From JANNWF01 sp052390415 (GTDB lineage Bacteria > Pseudomonadota > Gammaproteobacteria > Xanthomonadales > Xanthomonadaceae), in contig JBQTGY010000055.1 of the NCBI GenBank assembly GCA_052390415.1, positions 1-13,992 of the forward strand: 13,992 nt of DNA. The letters are read 5' to 3'. Position 1 is the first letter of the stretch. Every line of letters begins with the position of its first letter. Below are positions 13,907 through 13,992 of this stretch, piece after piece. Below the pieces are notes generated by a model. That model was not told the DNA's origin. It did not search any database and saw nothing but the letters and a program-made list of their open reading frames with translations. The position numbers and the translations under genes were made by a program.

Positions 13907-13992
13907 TCCTGCACATCACTTGGCAGCTCGGCACCCGGATACAGCTGGTTGATTCGCAGCAAGGTCGAGCTCAATGCCTCGGCGTCGTCTGT
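13879..13992 (-). CDS. 3' end of an unidentified gene (partial, runs off the right edge)
   Basis: An open frame enters from the right edge and ends at a TGA (13881-13879), giving the last 37 residues TDDAEALSSTLLRINQLYPG... through VQEWLNWELAR. It overlaps the yigZ ATG start by 28 bases, or touches the alternative TTG start as TTGA. The family cannot be recognised from so short a tail. Coding is supported by the absence of stops, the sensible composition and the tight coupling to yigZ. Confidence 0.65.
   Translation of the reverse strand, partial: TDDAEALSSTLLRINQLYPGAELPSDVQEWLNWELAR

Overview
The window is about 60% G+C and reads as gammaproteobacterial chromosome, probably Xanthomonadales/Lysobacterales or a near relative. 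The pointers are REP palindromes of the GTAGCCCGGATGCA type, a giant 180-kDa-class NAD-glutamate dehydrogenase, a short NAD kinase and a WS/DGAT acyltransferase. The assignment is inferred from gene content and style, not from a search. No rRNA, tRNA, CRISPR array or complete transposase was seen.

Layout. 1-263 is a long near-perfect inverted repeat: the first 125 bases are a reverse-complement copy of the leader and first codons of the following acyl-CoA dehydrogenase gene (212-1372). A REP pair separates that gene from the NAD-glutamate dehydrogenase (1665-6593), and a second, perfect REP pair follows it. Then comes an overlapping pair, nadK and a cytosolic-type 5'-nucleotidase (6882-8595). 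From about 8600 to 10270 the window turns into a low-density accessory patch: a truncated XRE regulator, a frameshifted small ribbon-helix-helix gene, two hairpins of the AACGCCC...GGGCGTT type, repeats built on CTGACCC, and on the minus strand a ParB-fold fragment overlapping a pentapeptide-repeat gene by 4 bp. Core-type genes resume with a minus-strand WS/DGAT acyltransferase (10272-11918), a divergent MFS permease (12079-13281), a convergent yigZ (13244-13906) and the 3' end of an unidentified gene (13879 to the right edge).

Function. The core genes concern carbon, nitrogen and nucleotide-cofactor balance: acyl-CoA oxidation, glutamate to 2-oxoglutarate, NAD to NADP, nucleoside monophosphate hydrolysis, and neutral-lipid or wax-ester synthesis. 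Only nadK/5'-nucleotidase, the ParB-fold/pentapeptide pair and yigZ with its upstream gene look translationally coupled.

The two most interesting areas are the inverted repeat at the left edge, which is either an assembly or amplification fold-back or a real inverted duplication, and the 8686-9407 patch. In that patch small regulator genes, hairpins and start-codon-overlapping repeats recur in the same order, like a decaying array of tiny cassettes.
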